This document shows positions 10,162 through 20,450 of a DNA stretch of 64,000 nucleotides, in pieces (position 1 is the stretch's first letter; each line of letters starts with the position of its first letter). This DNA is from Adiantum capillus-veneris. Lineage: Eukaryota > Streptophyta > Polypodiopsida > Polypodiales > Pteridaceae. The notes under the pieces were generated by a model, which saw only the letters and a program-made list of their open reading frames with translations, ran no database searches and was not told the DNA's origin. The position numbers were made by a program, and so were the translations under genes. The DNA lies in assembly GCA_014529385.2 (NCBI GenBank), contig CM043942.1, positions 19,357,991-19,421,990 of the forward strand, in the 5' to 3' direction.

Positions 10162-11039
10162 AGACATCCTACGCATAGGATGTCTTTTTCATCAGAATTG
10201 GTTCATACTTGACATGCAGGTAGGGTAAGGCTCATGGAACATGGCTATATGCTTGGATTTGAATTTGGATATCAAAAAGTGGATTTTTTGGGCTGATTCA
10301 CGCTTTAAGACACAATTTGGGTAGAATGTCCATCATAGATAGCAATTGATGTCCAAATGGATTGAAAATTGGTATATGGGCTCAATGCACCATGGTATTG
10401 GCTCCCATGATGTCATTTTTTGCACAGAAGGCTAATTTATGCTGGAGACATCCTACGCGTAGGATGTCTTTTTCATCAAAATGACATGAAACTTGTTCTG
10501 TGGGTTGTCCTTGGCCTATGGAACATGGCCATGTTCTTGGATTTGAATTTGGACAAGATTTGATGCTTGTAGGGCTCTGTGAGGTGTTTTAGGGCTTAAA
10601 AAGTGTATCTTGAAGGTGTTGGGGGTCAAAAGTGATTAGAATGGCTTTAAATTTGACATATGGGCTCTTGATGATGAGGTAATTGGATCTGGAATGATAA
10701 AACATCCCTTGCATGCCAAAAAGTTCAATTAGACATCCTACGCGTAGTATGTCTATTTCATCTTTTTTCCTCCCTGACCACACAGATTGTTTGCTGATGT
10801 ATATGTGAATGTGTTGTGCAAGTTTCATGGGATTTGGACAAGATTTGGTAGGTATTTGTCCCATTATTGCCTCTATGCCCTAACTTTGCGTTTTTCCATG
10901 CATATGAGGTCAAATCTGGTCCAAATGTGATGAAACTTCGTGTATGGCTTGTAAATGCCATTCAGAACATGTGCATGACAAAAAATGTTGAGGTTTGTGC
11001 CAAAAAGTACCCTTGAGACATCCTATGCGTAGGATGTCT
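10162..11039 (-). repeat. Diverged 285-bp tandem array with a conserved 24-bp palindrome
   Basis: The palindrome (half-site AGACATCCTACG followed by its reverse complement) occurs at 10162-10185, 10446-10469, 10731-10754 and 11016-11039. Spacing is 284, 285 and 285 bp. The first, third and fourth each differ from the perfect palindrome by one base. The DNA between units shares only scattered similarity, so the palindrome is better conserved than its surroundings. The array lies between the PR2-side spacer and ORF3, in the minus orientation. E2 carries the same four at 38394-39271. Confidence 0.85.
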
Positions 11040-12022
11040 ATTGGTGATTTTTTCAGTGCCAGTGCTCCCAGTGCTTGCCCTTTGCCCCCCTAAGTCCCTT
11101 TTGAGCCTAATTTCAACAAAAAAGTCAAATGGATAGAGTATAACTCCCCGTGTGGACTTCAGAGCCTCCGAGTCATTTTTTGACTTTTGGATAGCTTTTC
11201 GGCGATGAAATTTCTCGATGTTGGTCTCCATAGCTTCCTAATCCCTTGGGGATCCTTGCCGTATGGTTTTTGTCGACTTTGGCTTCACTGGAGCTCCATT
11301 TGGCAATTTGTCACTCTAGAAGCACCCTTGGTTGCGTTTACATACCTTTGATGATTTGTGGTGGTCTACCACCATAGGACTTGGTTGTTGATGGTCTAGG
11401 AATGCCGCTCATGAGGTTTGGTGGCAACGGACTTGCGGTTTGGCCGCAAGTGCATTTTGACGCTTTGTGCGTCTTATGCCGTTTCTGAGGTTTAGTGCCG
11501 CTTCGGGTCACTTTTTGGTCATGAGGGTCATATAGACTTGTTGAGCATGTCGAGATGCTCCTACCCATGAATTTTGGTAGCATTTGGTCGCCGTTTCGCC
11601 TATTTCCCATTTGATGGCCTCTTACGGGTTTCTGGGAATTAGGGTTTTTTCCCGATGGTTTCCTACTGCCTTTGGACATCCAGGATTGGTCTCCTAGACT
11701 AGGGTAAACCGCCGATGAAGTCTTGTTGCTTTCGGGTTAGCCGTTAGGCCGCCGTCTCTACCTGTAGGTCTCTACCACTCGCTTTGTGTGTGACTCCTAC
11801 GCTAGTTCTCGCGACATAACGACAAACATGCGTGAAAAGCTCAAGGTGGTGAGCCTACCTCTCATGTCTGGAGCTGGTCGGATAGACGTGCGCGTCGTAG
11901 AAGCTGCTTGAAGGTCGATCCGCTCTAGGTGGTAGAAGCTCTCTCCACAAAGTCAATAGTGAGAATGAGCTAAAAATGGGGTGAAAATTTCTTATAATGG
12001 AGGTCCCCGAACCACTTTTCAT
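11040..12022 (-). other. Non-coding spacer of a family I element
   Basis: It matches 39272-40253 of E2 almost throughout. I see no intact ORF common to both copies. A plant-like splice-donor sequence (minus strand AAAGGTATGT) is kept at 11338-11350. Homology to E2 stops sharply after ACTTTTCAT at 12022, a rearrangement breakpoint. Confidence 0.6.
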
Positions 12023-12023
12023 A
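12022..12023. other. Left breakpoint of an inferred 20.7-kb inversion
   Basis: Family I sequence ends here and its continuation is found on the other strand, ending at 32751. In E2 the two ends are adjacent (40253 and 40263), separated by 9 bp. Confidence 0.75.
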
Positions 12024-13125
12024 TCCACATCTTTGACACCCGCAAAACTGTCGCTTCAACTTCAAATTGGAGCATCAAATTGCTCCTCCATGTGGACACT
12101 AGAAGATGGAAAGGGAGAAAGTGGAACACACTCAAAACACACACAAATGCCTCTCTACAGCCCGCACTTCTCAATTCACTGCCTTTCACTCACACAGAAC
12201 CTCTCTCATCTCTCTTTGTAAAACCAACCTGGGGGGGCAAACCTACCAAGACATGCCAAAAAAACGCACACACACAAGCGGAGAAGAGAAGGGGGAACTG
12301 ACAAAAATACACGGAAATTGATGGCTTCTCTTCACAAATCAACCACATACAACAAATTTTCCAAGCCATCACACACATTGGCGAGCTAGACACGTATGTC
12401 ATCTGCCATCGGCAACAATGGGCCGCCATCGACAACAATGCTTGACCAATGTAATGGCCTCATGCAGGAAAATTGTCAAAAAAAAAAAAGAAGTCTTTCC
12501 AAACCAATTTCTGAGTTATCTGTTACATTTTTTGATCCAAATCACCTCATATCTCAAACACAGAGTCTACATCATGCCTAGAACCAAGTTGCACCAAAAA
12601 ATGTTCATTTTGATGAAAAAGTTAATAATCGCGATTATTTACTTTCTTGCTAAAATGGGGGGAAATTGCAACTTTGACCTTATGGGACCAAAGCACATGA
12701 TGTCCCAAGCCCACTGACCAAATTTGAGCTAATTTGGATCTCAAAATCTCAAAATACCTTTATATCTATTGTTTCAGAAACAGAAAGCCTAAATCTGGCA
12801 ACATTTCCACCCTGTGCACTCAAATGAGCCCACACTTCACTCAGAGTATCTAGTTGCTATATATTTCAAGCCTATCATGTAAAAAATGCAAAAAGTTGGA
12901 AAAAATCCCCAACTGTAAATAATCGTGATTATTTACTTTTGTTGCAAATTTTTGCTTGAACTTTATGATTTTGATCTTTACATGTTTTTATGCATCTATG
13001 CATGTTCCAAAATTGATTTGAAGCAAATTGGACTCAATTTGTCAGCAATTCAGACTCAAGGGCATTTTAGAGGGGAAATTGCAAAAATTTTCTAACTTTG
13101 GCACTATATTCACTTAGCAAGAGCA
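12023..13125 (+). other. Family III spacer upstream of ORF3, with two palindromes
   Basis: No coding sequence is recognised. At 12621-12642 and 12914-12935 lie near-perfect palindromes built on GTAAATAATCG and its complement, 293 bp apart. The first is preceded by CATTTTGATGAAAAAG. Family I palindromes are preceded by the same CATTTTGATGAAAAAG (reverse complement of 38701-38716), so the sites occupy equivalent positions although the palindromes differ. Confidence 0.65.
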
Positions 13126-16100
13126 ATGCAAGCTGCAAAGAAAGCCAAGAAGAGTGTGTCCCAAAAAGAGAAGCTGCAAGAGCTGCCACCTACCAACTAG
13201 ACCCAAGTCCCAAGTTCAGAAAAGACGATCCAGAGAACAGCTTGAAGAAAACAATACAAAAATTTTCACAAGCAGGTTCAAGAGTGAAGAAGGACACCAA
13301 GTAGAGCTACAACTACTACCAAAAGAGATCTATGATGTCGCCGCAAAGCCAGACACAAAGGAGATCAACAGAAGGCTCGGCCTCAGGGACTTCTACGACC
13401 AAGAACCATGTGGCGTAGATTTTCAGAAAGCCTATGAGTTGTTGTGTACAATTAAAGAGGATGGATCAGCCCAAATTACTGACCAACAAGGGCAAAGTCA
13501 AAGTGTTTATCACAAAGGAAATTGTGGCCGAGGCACTGAAGTTTCCAACTGAAGGGATGACAATGAGGGCCTGAGACAGAAAGACAGCAGGCACCTTCAC
13601 CAAGGAGACTGCTACTGCAACTTTTTCCAACCTCATCGAAAGGCAAGTAGAAGAACCATCACGTATGTATCACCAGCACTTCCATTTTTTAGCAAAAAGA
13701 CCGCCACGGTACACCACACCAAATCACGCAGTTGCGACTACATTCACCCAAGTGTTGAAGTCGACAACCAGGCAACCAACACGCTTAGTATGTGTTGACA
13801 ACGATGAAGGGCACCAAGTAAGAAGGTAAAATCACCTATTTGGGTGCGCCTGAGGTACTGACAAGAATAACATACCATGCTATTGGCATGGCCGACAATT
13901 TTCCGCCTACCCTAGATCAGAACACATGGATTGTGTCTACAGAGCCTTCTCCCAGAACCACACGATCGTCAAAGAGATTTTATAAATCTGATGAAGAATC
14001 TGGTGAAATCTCCCACGAAGCTCATAGCAGTGAGAGCTCAGACAACAAGAAAAGGAGAGCAAGGATTGAAGAGATGAAGAAGAAAGCAGTAGCTGCACAC
14101 CAAGAGGAACCTCAACAGAAAAAGACAAGGTTTGAAAGAGAAAAAGAAACCTACAAAAGAAGCTGCCAAGCTGCAGGTGAGGACTCGGAAAAGTGGGTTC
14201 CAAAAGAGATAAGGGGACCAGAACTAAAAACTCTGCAAGGAGAAAAGTAGAGGTAGAAGACCTCAAAGTTAGAAGAAGCTGAGAGAAAAGCAAGAGAAGA
14301 TGCAGTAGAGCAACAAAGATAAGCAGAGGATACAGAGCAAAGCAGGACACAGCATGACCAAGAAGAAATGTCTCCAAAGACTACCTCACCCGCTACAGAA
14401 GAGGCATACCACCCAATGCTAAGCCCTCCCCCTTCGCCAACAGTTTGACCCAGTGAGGATGAGGAAGCCAAAGACAAAGAGCCTAAACCATAGGAAGCAG
14501 CTAGTTTTGAGCATCCCAAAGAAACAGAGACAGAGGACATACCATCTACGACCAACCCACAAGAAACAGTTGAGGCATCCACGAAGACTCAAGAAGCAAA
14601 AGCAGCCGAGGCAACCATGCAGCCTCAAGGAGAGGTAGAACCCCTGCCACAACCACAAGCAATCACCACAGAACCACCTAAAGAGCTACAAGATGAAACA
14701 GTTGAAATATCCAGATAGCCTATAGAGCTTGAAGATTGGCAGACAAACGATGAAGTCATCATACAGGTGAATAAATATGCCAAGCAGATGTAGGTGATGA
14801 CCGAGAAAATGCAAACAACAACACTTAGCGGCAGTACTAAGGCTAGAGATCTTGAAATGGTCATCGATGCTCTACAAGGAGAATTAGATGACAAAATGAA
14901 TGTCATCTCAAATCTGCAAAGAAAAATCCAAGAGCTGAGAGCTGAGAGCTGAAGCTGAACAACACCAGCTAGTTAAAGAGACGCAACAAAAAGAAATGGA
15001 GGAGCTCGGTGAACTTCTCACCAAGTCATCAGATGCTTGCAAGACCAAAGACCAACAACTGACAGAGGTAACCAATGAGCTCCTAACCACAGCTCTGTTA
15101 GTACAAAAGACCCAAGTGTAGCTTGACGTAGCAAACGCATCTCTGCAATATTCTGAGCAAAGGATCAATCATCACGCAATCTTTTTGCGACAGATAAGGG
15201 AAAATCCTGCAGTTGCCTCGATCAAAGATCCAGATCAAGTCTACAAGGCTTTGGAATAGAAGAACAAGGATCTCGATCTAGAGCTAAAGCTAGAGCAATC
15301 CCAAAGAAGAGACCTTGCACTGTTGCGGGTACAACGAGAAGAACAGCTACTCAAGGAGATAGCATAGCTAAAAAGAGTCAATCAGTTGTTGATGTGAGAG
15401 GGACAACCAGAGACACAAGAAGAAGATGGTACCTTAGAGCAACCAAATGTTGAAATTCCATCCGTCTCTTTTGTTGAGATGGAAACACAGTCGACAGAAG
15501 GGCTAGGAGGAGAAGAAGAGTTTCAGGTAACACTCGCGCAGATGCTGAACAAGTGCCCATGACCTAGCTATCTAAAGCTGAAGAAGATGCACTTACAGAA
15601 TAGGTTACCCAAGAATAGATGCAGAATGGAAAGCAGCGACGATGGATTGGGAGTTGAGAGTTCTCGACTCACTCAACGTCACTCAACTCACTCGCAACCA
15701 AATCAATACACAATGGCATAAAAAATCATTGCCATAGCCCTTGATCAAGGTAGAGCTTTCACAGGTCAAAGAAAGATTATACAAAGATATGCAAGCAGAA
15801 GGCGCAAAGGATGTCCGTCCCAAGTGGAGAAAGAGCTGGTTGAACAAGAATCCCAGATATTTGAATCTGTTAACAAGAGCACCTACCACACTTCAAAAAG
15901 ACCCAACCTTTTTTCATGTACACGGGTAAGGACATGACAAGCACATGAAGAACTAAATAAGAAGCGGCCTACATGGATGAACTATCCAAGATTGCCAACT
16001 CCAAAGCAAGGAACACCGATAGAGGAATACATGGTGAAAACCCTAACGGGCGCCATGACATTCTTCAAAAGCCTCCCTGACCTCTCATGTGCCATGCTCT

Positions 16101-16530
16101 ACAAAATTTTCCGAATGCTACTCACATGCATTGAAGCTTTTCATCATGAGCCAGAGAAAGCAGGAGCACCATGAATGTCATTCCTTGAAGGTAAAAAGGG
16201 TCTCTGCTGCGACCTAAGCGGCCAGCCTTTCAAGAAGTCCTTTATGGCTTCTACGCCCGATGCATGTTTTTGCCATCAAGCAATATGTTGGCGTTTGAGG
16301 AAGCATTTTATACAGGGTTCCTCACTTGGCAAATGAAGATATTTGGGCCAGTGATAAGCAACCTAACCTCCAAATTTGTTGGCTACTCAGCCATTGAGCT
16401 TAAAAATAGAGTCACCATGAAGTTCTTGCAGGTACCTGACAAAGAGAGAAGACTAAGATATGAGAAAGCACTCCATGCGCTTAAAGACCACCTCGCCAGT
16501 TGTGAACCCAAAGATTACTTCAGCCCATGA
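13126..16530 (+). pseudogene. Family III ORF3 (broken)
   Basis: The likely start is the ATG at 13126 (MQAAKKAKK...), but stops and frameshifts begin within 25 codons. The N-domain is readable at 13154-13552 (RFKSEEGHQVELQLLPKEI, TIKEDGSAQITDQQG). A charged Glu/Lys region with pro-rich patches fills 13900-15400. The C-domain is readable near 15800-16530: PKWRKSWLNKNPRYLN, YMVKTLTGAMTFF, and FEEAFYTGFL...IFGP. Each block has a counterpart in families I and II in the same order. That supports a real gene about 1,100 codons long in the ancestor. Function unknown. Confidence 0.65.
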
Positions 16531-16533
16531 AGT

Positions 16534-16566
16534 TGTGTCAAGGGACGACACAGGCGAGGAAGAGGG
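16534..16566 (+). promoter_or_regulatory. Hairpin and 3' polypurine tract, family III
   Basis: TGTGTC at 16534-16539 pairs with GACACA at 16547-16552 around the loop AAGGGAC. It is followed at once by GCGAGGAAGAGGGGAA, the primer tract for plus-strand DNA. Families I and II have the same arrangement with different stem bases. Confidence 0.6.
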
Positions 16567-17646
16567 GAACTCAGATACCATTTTTGGATCTTTCATTGTA
16601 AAAACATTTATTATTTTCATGAATCGGGAATATTGTAACTCCTACTTTCTAGATAAACATTGTAATTGATGAGCGGGGGCTACAAGCTTCCAGATTGTAT
16701 CAACCTGTCTTTAGTTAGAGCTCGCAAATTATTAGTTTTGACCACCAAAAACCTTGGCTAAGGTATAAAAGCCAATTTTTGTAAGTTTTGGATAATAGAA
16801 ACACAGCATGAGCTAACGATACTCACTTCTCTCCTTCTCGCGCTTCCTGCTCCCTCCTCGGTTGTCACATTGCAGTCATGTCTATTGTGTTGCAACCGCA
16901 GTTAAGAGCTCTATGCATTGACGTAAGCATTTCATGGTATTTCATAGATTTTGTTGTCGCCTTTCAGCGGCCTAATTTCATCATAAGTAGGAATTTAAGC
17001 TTTAACACCAAAAACTAAGTATAGGTGGGGTATTGGGGCATCATTGCTAAGCATTTAGATGCATTCTAGGTCAAAAACGACTAAGTCAAAAACTCACTAC
17101 TGCTGTTAATAATCGTGATTTTTGCACTTGACCGAAAGTGAGATTTGAGACCATAAGCATGTGTGATTAGGTCTTATAAACATGTCCTAGAAGTTTCGTA
17201 ACATTTGGATGTTGTTTGATGGCTGTGATTTGTTTGTTGATGAGTGATCAGCTTTTGGTGATTTCAGTCATTTGAGTGTAGATTGAGTTAGATGCGAGTT
17301 GTTTGTTATTTTTCAAGAGATCGACAACTTTTTGTAGCCTCTATGCACTAGTCGAGTCAGCTTCGTGCCATGGATTGACAATTATATTCGTGGTTCTCGC
17401 TATGTTTGCAATAAGATAGGAGTGAGGTTAGACACCCGTCCCACAATTCCAAGTGTCACTCGGGGTCACCCTGCTCATAAATTGACTCGCCACCTTGCTG
17501 CTTGCTCCTTTCACTGTGAAAATATTTTGAGAACACCTTAAATGCTTCGATGGATGATCGTCCTCTCTTCTTACCTTGTTAGGGTTTGCCCACTGTAATT
17601 TTTGGGCTTGGACGGGTAAGGTAACTAATGTCAATACTCTTCCAAC
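16567..17646 (+). repeat. 3' LTR of the family III element (ends approximate)
   Basis: It begins after the polypurine tract; the expected TG start is degraded. It has a TATAAAA box at 16764-16770 and a stretch AGCTTCCAGATTGTATC also seen in the family I LTR. GTTAATAATCGTGATT at 17105-17120 is a half-copy of the family III palindrome. The end is placed at CTTCCAACA (17646), by likeness to CCAACA in family I. With no partner LTR the boundaries are uncertain. Confidence 0.5.
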
Positions 17647-17705
17647 AAGTTGTGCTTCTTGGTATGCCAAAGACTTTGGTCCCAATTTCTAAGTAAAGAG
17701 CTCCC

Positions 17706-18638
17706 TATTCGAAGCTGGACACACCCCACGGCATCTAACTACTCAGAGGACTATTATTTTTGTAATTATTCATTCATTGAGGAAAACCCGATTTTTTACC
17801 TTGTAAATATTGGGACTTACAGAAGTTTCCAGATTGTATCCCAGTTTTGATAGTTAGATTGAGTAGATGGTTGATTTTAGAACTTTAGGGTTTGAGACAT
17901 TGTAAGGTATATATACCACTTTTTGACCTTAATGAAAGACCTTTTGTCATTTTAAAACAAGTTTGAAGTCTGTGAGTGAGCGTACTGTGTACGACAGAGA
18001 GAGTGTGAGCTTCATCTTGACACTACGTGTGCTACGGTGGTCGGAATCGAGTGCGGAGAAGTGCAGCGTGTCGCCCCCGACTAAAGCTACGCGCCGATAC
18101 CAACATTGCGCGCATACGGTCCGGCTTTGCAAGCTCCTTATACGAGCTTCATTGGTTTTTTGGGTGAGCATACGTTGTCCAATTTTGCATTGCAGCATAT
18201 CCACATGTTCACATTGAGTAGAACTACACATTAGGCACTTTAGATTTCGGAAACGAAGACCTACAGATTTCGGCCAGACATCCTACGTGTTTCTGCACCA
18301 GGTGATTTGGGTCGTGATTTTGGTTCATAGACCTTAGGGAGAGTGGCCTATTGGTATTAGTAGGGTCTCCTTCAAGTTCTATGGTGTTTCGAGATTGTTT
18401 GATGGGTGTTCGGCTCTAAAAAGCGTTGTAGGAAGTTTGCTCTTTTGCACTCTTGAAGACTGTGACTTCGACAATTGGTAGAGACCTCTGTAGGAATTGG
18501 TTAGGAGTCGGTCGAGTGCAGGTTGACACCTTATGCTTGCTTCCACGCGCCTGCGGGTTGAGCGTCATCCTTAGCTGACATTACATGTTAGGTGAGTTCT
18601 CACTGTGTTGACGTCCGTCGCGGCGTATCCGTCCAACA
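17706..18638 (+). repeat. 5' LTR of E1 (family I)
   Basis: It matches the inverted LTR at 33842-34775 over its whole length. It ends CGTCCAACA directly before the PBS. The start reads TATTCGAAGC where the other copy has TGTTAGAAGC, so the terminal TG is mutated. It contains TATATATA at 17908-17915 and a half-palindrome AGACATCCTACGTG at 18276-18289. Confidence 0.8.
17908..17915 (+). promoter_or_regulatory. TATA box of family I LTR
   Basis: TATATATA within GGTATATATACC, identical in the other family I LTR (34565-34572, minus). It probably drives genomic RNA. Confidence 0.6.
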
Positions 18639-18639
18639 T

Positions 18640-18657
18640 TGGCGCCACTGCCGGGGA
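18640..18657 (+). other. Primer-binding site of E1
   Basis: TGGCGCCACTGCCGGGGA lies one base after the LTR end. It has the plant gypsy TGGCGCC(N)TGCCGGGGA pattern complementary to a tRNA 3' end, here with a change in the middle. It primes minus-strand DNA. Confidence 0.85.
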
Positions 18658-20450
18658 CGAAAACCTTAGGTAGGTGATCGAAACTAGTTCTTGAGGATTG
18701 GGATTTTTAGCTTGCCAAGAGTCTCGCTTTACATTTAGATAGGATCAAAGGGTGGAGGACTCTCTAGGTCTTAGAGGGAGTCTAGGAAACGTGTGTCTGG
18801 CTTAGATCCTTCGACTTAGGTAGAGGAGGTAGACTTAGGTAGTTTTAGGTAGTAGTCCAGTTCTAGAGTAGGAGTTGGAGTGGTAGAAGCGGTGAGAGGA
18901 GAGCTTGAGAGTTCGGAGAGGCCAAAAAGCAACCAAAAACACCATTATCACCATTTCTTCATGATAGGTAGGAGTAGAGTAAGTAGGACAACATGATTCA
19001 GAATCTAGAGCATCTCATGCATGTACACTTGCTTGGTAGAATCATTACAAGTTTGTAAAAGAAACAAAAAGACGCAAAAGTGTGTTTGAAAGCCTAATTG
19101 AAGTCCAAAAGTTACTGTGAGTATTTCTGATAGATCTACAGAGCGTCAAGAGCATTCTTGTCAGAAAAAACTTAAAATTTAAGCCAGGAGACATCCTACG
19201 CGTAGGATGTCTACAGGCCAATCTAGGAGGAATTTTGGGATTTTGAGTTGACCTGTGTGTTCAGGAGGTAGGGTTTATCCTAATTTCAACTGGAAAGTGA
19301 AAATTTGGCCATATCTTGACAGGATAAGGCGAGATAGACTGAAATTGCCAGACATCCTACCCAAATAGTGCCAAAACATTATTTTGAGACCAAAACCCTA
19401 AGATGGCTGCATGAGTATGTCTTGCATGATATATTGAGTGACTGAAAGGGGTTTCACCTCATTTGGGTAATAAAATTGGGTTCAAAGTGGACTTTAGCAC
19501 TTTTGACTGAAAAAAGCAAAAACAGATGAAAATTGGGACTTTTGACATCCAAACCAAAATCTAAGCATACCACTGGGTTACTGACATCAAGGGGAAGCTG
19601 TGGGACAAATCTGGGGTCAAACAGGCCAAAAAGACATCCTACGCGTAGGATATGACTCCAAACTGAATTCTGAGTATACCAAAGTGATCAGCAACTCAAG
19701 GGGAGCCTGGGCTTTGAGTTTGAAGCCATTCTGATGAAAAAGACATCCTACGCGTAGGATGTTTAATACAAGAAAATGAAGCGAGACTTTGACTTTGAGC
19801 ATAGTAAGGTGTTATATAGCCTAACGCAAGCCTCCTAGTCAATTTTGGTCCAATTTGGAGTTGATTAGACTGATCAATATCATCAACAGGCCGTCGGAAC
19901 AGATTTCTGACTCATTGACCAGCTAATAGGTGTCCAAATCAAAAAGAAAAATCATCTGTAAGCTCAGCACAACAAGGAAAAACAACAGTGCAAAAATCCA
20001 GGCAAAACAAAGCAGGAGACATCCTGCGCGTAGGATGTCTATTGCGGCATACTGCAAAGAAAATTTGACCTGGCATAAACAGTGAGATTCCATTTGGCTT
20101 AAGGGTTCCAGAACTTCTTTCAGAAGTGAATTTGGACCTTGTTTGCCCATTTGACTAAGCAAAGACTGAATTCAGACTTTTCCACGTAAATTGACCAACA
20201 ACTGAGGGAAGTACTATTCCAGATTAGCAAACCTAATCCAGAACATCAGCAGTGTATAAAATACAGTAGTGGTTGAGATTAACTCTCCAGTTATACCAAT
20301 CATTACTAGGATAACCACTAGTAGATAAATGCTTTGATTCAATTGCCGAAATTAAAACGCTTGTGTACAGGTATATTCAGCAACAAAGCAAGAAGTTGTG
20401 CAGAAACTGGCCCATTGCCAGGGCAGTGGTTGAATTTTTGATAAATTGCA
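18658..20450 (+). other. Long untranslated leader of E1 with palindromes
   Basis: I find no gene. The family I palindrome recurs at 19189-19212 (perfect), 19632-19655, 19741-19764 and 20017-20040, with a half-site at 19350-19360. Two are preceded by AAAAAG as in the array upstream of ORF3. Between sites the sequence is AT-rich and unstructured to the eye. The leader probably also holds packaging and dimerisation signals. Confidence 0.7.

Larger units (their letters stand above)
12023..17646 (+). mobile_element. 3' half of a family III gypsy element
   Basis: Plus-strand order is a spacer with two AT-rich palindromes, a broken ORF3, a hairpin plus polypurine tract, and an LTR. All parts correspond in order to the 3' half of families I and II, but at low DNA identity. 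Gag, protease, RT and integrase are missing; the 5' end lies at or near the inversion breakpoint. The origin of roughly 12023-12400 is unclear. Confidence 0.65.

Noticed and set aside
10162-11039. CRISPR-like array (repeat with regular spacing)
   Set aside because: Units are about 285 bp with diverged spacers derived from one another, inside a plant retrotransposon. CRISPR repeats and spacers are each about 25-45 bp and prokaryotic.
13937-14582. Two minus-strand ORFs of over 140 codons, Leu/Ser-rich, membrane-like
   Set aside because: They lie antisense to the charged part of family III ORF3 and have no counterpart in the other families.
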